Source: Eutreptiella sp. 'Long Island Sound 2002'
Lineage: Eukaryota; Euglenozoa; Euglenophyceae; Eutreptiales; Eutreptiaceae
DNA: 64,000 nucleotides
Assembly (NCBI GenBank): GCA_964036045.1
Contig: OZ038398.1
Span: 25,116,109 to 25,180,108 of the forward strand
Direction of reading: 5' to 3'
Under the pieces are notes generated by a model. The model did not search any database, was not told the origin of the DNA, and worked only from the letters and a program-made list of their open reading frames with translations. This document shows positions 61,076 through 64,000 of the stretch, piece after piece. The position numbers and the translations under genes are program-made. How positions within the stretch are numbered: position 1 is the stretch's first letter; each line of letters opens with the position of its first letter.

Positions 61076-61318
61076 TTGCATCTCTCCCTCCTGTGCTTTC
61101 CAAGTGGTAATGACACCCTCCCTACTGCAATCCCCATGATAATTGCGTTCGAAATTCCAAGGGCAGGAGGAGTGGAGACCAAAGACAATCGTCTCAAGTC
61201 CTTCTGGGAATGGGCCCTCGATTGGGGTCTTGAGAATGAAATGCTCGTTGATGATCTGCAGGAGACAGGAACGAGGCTCGATCCCACCATGAGCCCAGGA
61301 GGCGGGGACACCATTTAA
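61076..61318 (+). CDS. possible exon, unrecognised
   Basis: A frame open to TAA at 61316 contains RAGGVETKDNRLKSFWEWAL and DWGLENEMLVDDLQETGTR, which reads like an ordered protein segment, followed by a Gly/Pro-rich end. The N-terminal part continues from decaying minisatellite and is not credible, so if real the exon starts near the AAG at 61160. No family recognised. Confidence 0.33.
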   Translation: MHLSLLCFPSGNDTLPTAIPMIIAFEIPRAGGVETKDNRLKSFWEWALDWGLENEMLVDDLQETGTRLDPTMSPGGGDTI

Positions 61319-61515
61319 GGCGTGACACAGGCAAGCCTCACCTGAGTCTCACTCACCCAATCCTCAGCCCAGCCTTATCCAACAGTCAGTCGGTCAGTCA
61401 GGAGGCATGTTCTGTGCAATCTTCAGTAGTGACATCTGTACAGGTACTCCCACGGGGGGGACGTCTCCTCGCTTCTGTACGCGACTCCCCCCCCAGTAGA
61501 AGTGGGCCGAAGGCC

Positions 61516-61682
61516 CCCGGGGGGGGGGGGGGGGGGGGGGGGGGGCATTGGAAGGGGGGGGGGGGGGTTCAGGGAGGTGCGAGGGGGGGGGGGCGGTTGG
61601 GAGGGTCGGTTGGGGGGGGGGGTCCAGGTGGGGAGATTTGGGGTGGTGAGGGGGGGGGGGGCGGCGGGGGGGGGGGGGGGCA
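61516..61682 (+). repeat. G-rich low-complexity tract
   Basis: Long G runs (up to about 30) interrupted by short GTTC, GCGA and GCGGC pieces. Artificial Gly-rich (plus) and Pro-rich (minus) frames cross it. Confidence 0.95.
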
Positions 61683-61893
61683 TAGGCTCCCCTTACCTCC
61701 CCTTGCCCTCCCTCTAACCATACCATCACCATAAACCTAACCCTAACCATTGCAGCCAGTTGGTTTGGCCATGCCAGCCATGTTGATTGGGCTGCACAAG
61801 ATCCCCCAAAGTTCGTTCATGGCTGCTTTTGCCACATCATTGCTCTCCATTTTGGACCCCAACACTCATTCTAACCCGAGCCTAGGGTGAGAG

Positions 61894-61937
61894 CTAGGGC
61901 TAGGGGCAGGGCTAGGGTTAGGGTTAGGGCTAGGGTC
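61894..61937 (+). repeat. telomere-like GGGTTAG/GGGCTAG tract
   Basis: Six or seven GGGTTA, GGGCTA and GGGGCA units, with CCTAACCCTAACC nearby at 61736-61748 and GATTAGGGTTAGGG at 63120-63133. It occurs at the start of each copy of the 1.2-kb repeat. It could be an interstitial telomeric relic or a sign of a chromosome end. Confidence 0.6.
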
Positions 61938-62905
61938 ACCGAGCTGGTGGAACCAGTCTTGGTTTTATAACCCTTTTTAGTGTCTAGGGTGGACCTACCA
62001 GGTTTAGCAGCAGCAGCAGCAGCAGCAGCAAGCAGCAGCAAGCAGCAGCAAGCAGCAAGCAAGCAGCAGCACGCGCGAAATGGGAAAAAATCAGAACTCC
62101 GTCGCGGTGCTTCGGATTTGGCTGAAATTTTGGTGGATGATACCTATGGGTGTGAGGGACAACCCTACAAAGTATGAGCCAGAAACTCAACGGTGGCGGC
62201 CGGGAACAGCTGTCGCAAGTGGCGGACCTCAGTTTCAAAAACTGCAGTTTAGGGCCAAAACAGCCATTTTTGGGCCAAAAAAGCCCTAGAACCCATTCAA
62301 AACGGCCAAACAAAGGGAAACGGTGGGTACACTCCACGTGCGGCTTGACTTTCCTGTGTCAACGAGCCCTTTGCGGCCCTCTAACTCCACCATATGTCCC
62401 GGAAACGGCCCAAAAAGGCCCCCAGAAGCCCCAAATTTTGTGCAGATTGGCTGGCGACAGCCACAAACCAAGAACAGGCCATATCTTTGGCTACATGGTC
62501 CAAAACGCGATTCCGAGGGCACCTACTCCACCCGCAACCCCCCTCTTTTTGCGGTTTCCACCCCTCAGAATTGCCCAAATGAACGCCTACACCCCCATAC
62601 ATAGCCCCAGCAGGCTGCGGCAAGCTGCAAGCTCAAGCCCAAACAGGTGGGTGCCCAAATGGGTCAACAGGGTCCAGTAGGGGCAAAAAATGACTTTTTT
62701 CAAAAATGATCCTACACCATGTGTGATGCTAAAACAAGTGTTTTTGGACCATTTTGAGCTTGTGGTGGCCCATTTAGGTCCTCGGAAAATCCCAAAATGC
62801 CTTGAAGATGGGCTGTTTTGGGACCAAAAATGGGTCAAAAATGTGTCAAAAACACATTTTTCCAAACCTCATCCTAGACCATTTGGGGTGCACCAACGGG
62901 TGAAA
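61925..62905 (+). repeat. ~1.2-kb tandem repeat, unit 1
   Basis: It starts at GGGTCACCGAGCTGGTGG and includes TTTTATAACCCTTTTTAGTG, a CAG-rich stretch (62008-62071), TGGTGGATGATACCTATGGG, and several AAAACGGCC, AAAAATG and CCCATTT patches. The second unit starts 1,200 bases later with about 90 percent identity. The AAAATGGG and CCCATTTT content gives many short hairpins. No coding capacity is convincing. Confidence 0.88.
62008..62071 (+). repeat. CAG/CAAG tract in repeat unit 1
   Basis: GCAGCAGCAGCAGCAGCAGC followed by AAGCAGCAGC-type units. The matching tract in unit 2 (63203-63252) is shorter. Confidence 0.95.
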
Positions 62906-63124
62906 TGAGCCCATTTTGAGCCCATTTTGAGGCCATTTTGGGGGAATTTGGCCCCTCAGAAGTCCAAAAAAGCCTTGAAAGTGGGCCTTGTGGTGATGGG
63001 GATCACTTGCAAGCTGATTCCACTCTATCAACGGCCTTCAATGTGTGACTCATTGGTGTCCCTCACCATTCATATCTAATGTTCCTTCCCCAACCAGCTC
63101 GGTCCCAATATTCAGTCTTGATTA

Positions 63125-64000
63125 GGGTTAGGGTCACCGAGCTGGTGGAACCAGTCTTGGTTTTATAACCCTTTTTAGTGTCTTGGACCTACCAGGTTTA
63201 GCAGCAGCAGCAGCAAGCAGCAGCAAGCAGCAGCAAGCAGCAAGCAGCAGCACGCGCGAAATGGGTAAAAATCAGATTTCCGTCGTGGTGCTTCAGATTC
63301 GGGTGAAATTTTGGTGGATGATACCTATGGGTGTGAAGTACAATCACACAAAGTCTGAGCAAGAAACTCAACGGTGGCGGCCGGGAACGGGATTCGCAAG
63401 TGGCGGACCTCAGTTTCAAAAACTGCAGTTTAGGGCCAAAAACAGCCATTTTTGGGCCAAAAAAGCCCCGGAACACATTCAAAACGGCCAAACGAAGGGA
63501 AACGGTGGGTACACTCCACGTGCCGCTTGACTTCCCCGTGTCAACGAGCTCTTTGCGGCCCTCTAACTCCATGATATGCCGCGGAAGCGGCCCAAAAAGG
63601 CCCCCAGAAGCTCCAACTGCCGACAGCCACAAACCAAGAATAGGCCATATCTTTGGCTACATGGCTCAAAATGCGATTCCGAGGGCACCTACTCCACCCG
63701 CAACCCCCCACGTTTTGTGGTTTCCACCCCTCAGATTTGCCCAAACGGACGCCTAGACCCCAATAACTAGGCCCACTAGGCTGTGGCAAGCTGCAAGCTC
63801 AAGCCCAAACAGGTGGGTACCCAAATGGGTCAACAGGGTCCGAAAGGGGTAAAAATATGACTTTCCGCAAAAATGATCCTAGACCATGTGCGACGCTAAA
63901 ACAAGTGTTTTTGGACTGTTTTGAGCTTGTGGTGGCCCATTTGGGTCCTCCAAAAATCCCAAAATGCCTTGAAAATGGGCTGTTTTGGGACCAAAAATGG
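63125..64000 (+). repeat. ~1.2-kb tandem repeat, unit 2, cut by window end
   Basis: Aligns with unit 1 from GGGTCACCGAGCTGGTGG to the window end, with substitutions and a short deletion near 63615 (the unit 1 segment around CCCCAAATTTTGTGCAGATT is missing). The array probably continues right of the window. Confidence 0.88.

Noticed and set aside
61414-61750. Glycine-rich and proline-rich frames
   Set aside because: Low-complexity G runs; no coding signal.

Overview
The window is nuclear DNA from a GC-rich, very repeat-rich eukaryotic microbe. Genes are split by GT-AG introns of 64 bases to 8 kb. The repeats include LTR and non-LTR retrotransposons, TIR elements, satellites, and many homopolymer G or C runs of 10 to 20 bases. 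A green alga (prasinophyte-like) is my best guess from gene style and composition, but no rRNA or organelle marker fixes the lineage.

Layout. 1-19486 (+ strand): six exons encode two complete AAA+ ATPase modules in tandem, D1 at 1480-6320 and D2 at 8743-19486. All junction phases agree, so they could be one double-AAA protein. Its introns hold microsatellites, copies of a short dispersed family, two TIR mini-elements (hAT-like 17448-17814; pogo/mariner-like 18004-18457) and, in an 8-kb intron between the D2 Walker A and Walker B exons, a decayed endonuclease/reverse transcriptase LINE (9840-12040) followed by an unrecognised broken coding element (12045-14561). 19487-23960 is mostly non-coding with a (CCCCTT)n tract. 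23967-26640 and 45650-47710 hold two satellite arrays built from a ~620-bp unit and a ~195-bp unit.

26725-43902 is an almost intact 17.2-kb Ty3/gypsy chromovirus on the minus strand: 2,944-bp LTRs that differ at about ten positions, a 4-bp target duplication CTAC, a polypurine tract, an unusually large Gag, and a Pol in the same frame as Gag separated by a single amber codon. 48180-49661 is a less GC-rich island of overlapping open frames with no recognisable family. 52011-58680 (- strand) is a five-exon methionine sulfoxide reductase A gene whose joined exons give 199 residues with intact motifs. The right end holds a 31-bp minisatellite, G-rich low complexity, TTAGGG-like tracts and a ~1.2-kb tandem repeat that runs off the window.

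How the parts relate. The only confident host genes are the AAA+ gene or genes and msrA; I see no functional link between them. Most of the rest is mobile or repetitive DNA, much of it inside their introns. All splice sites, joins and family calls were made by eye.
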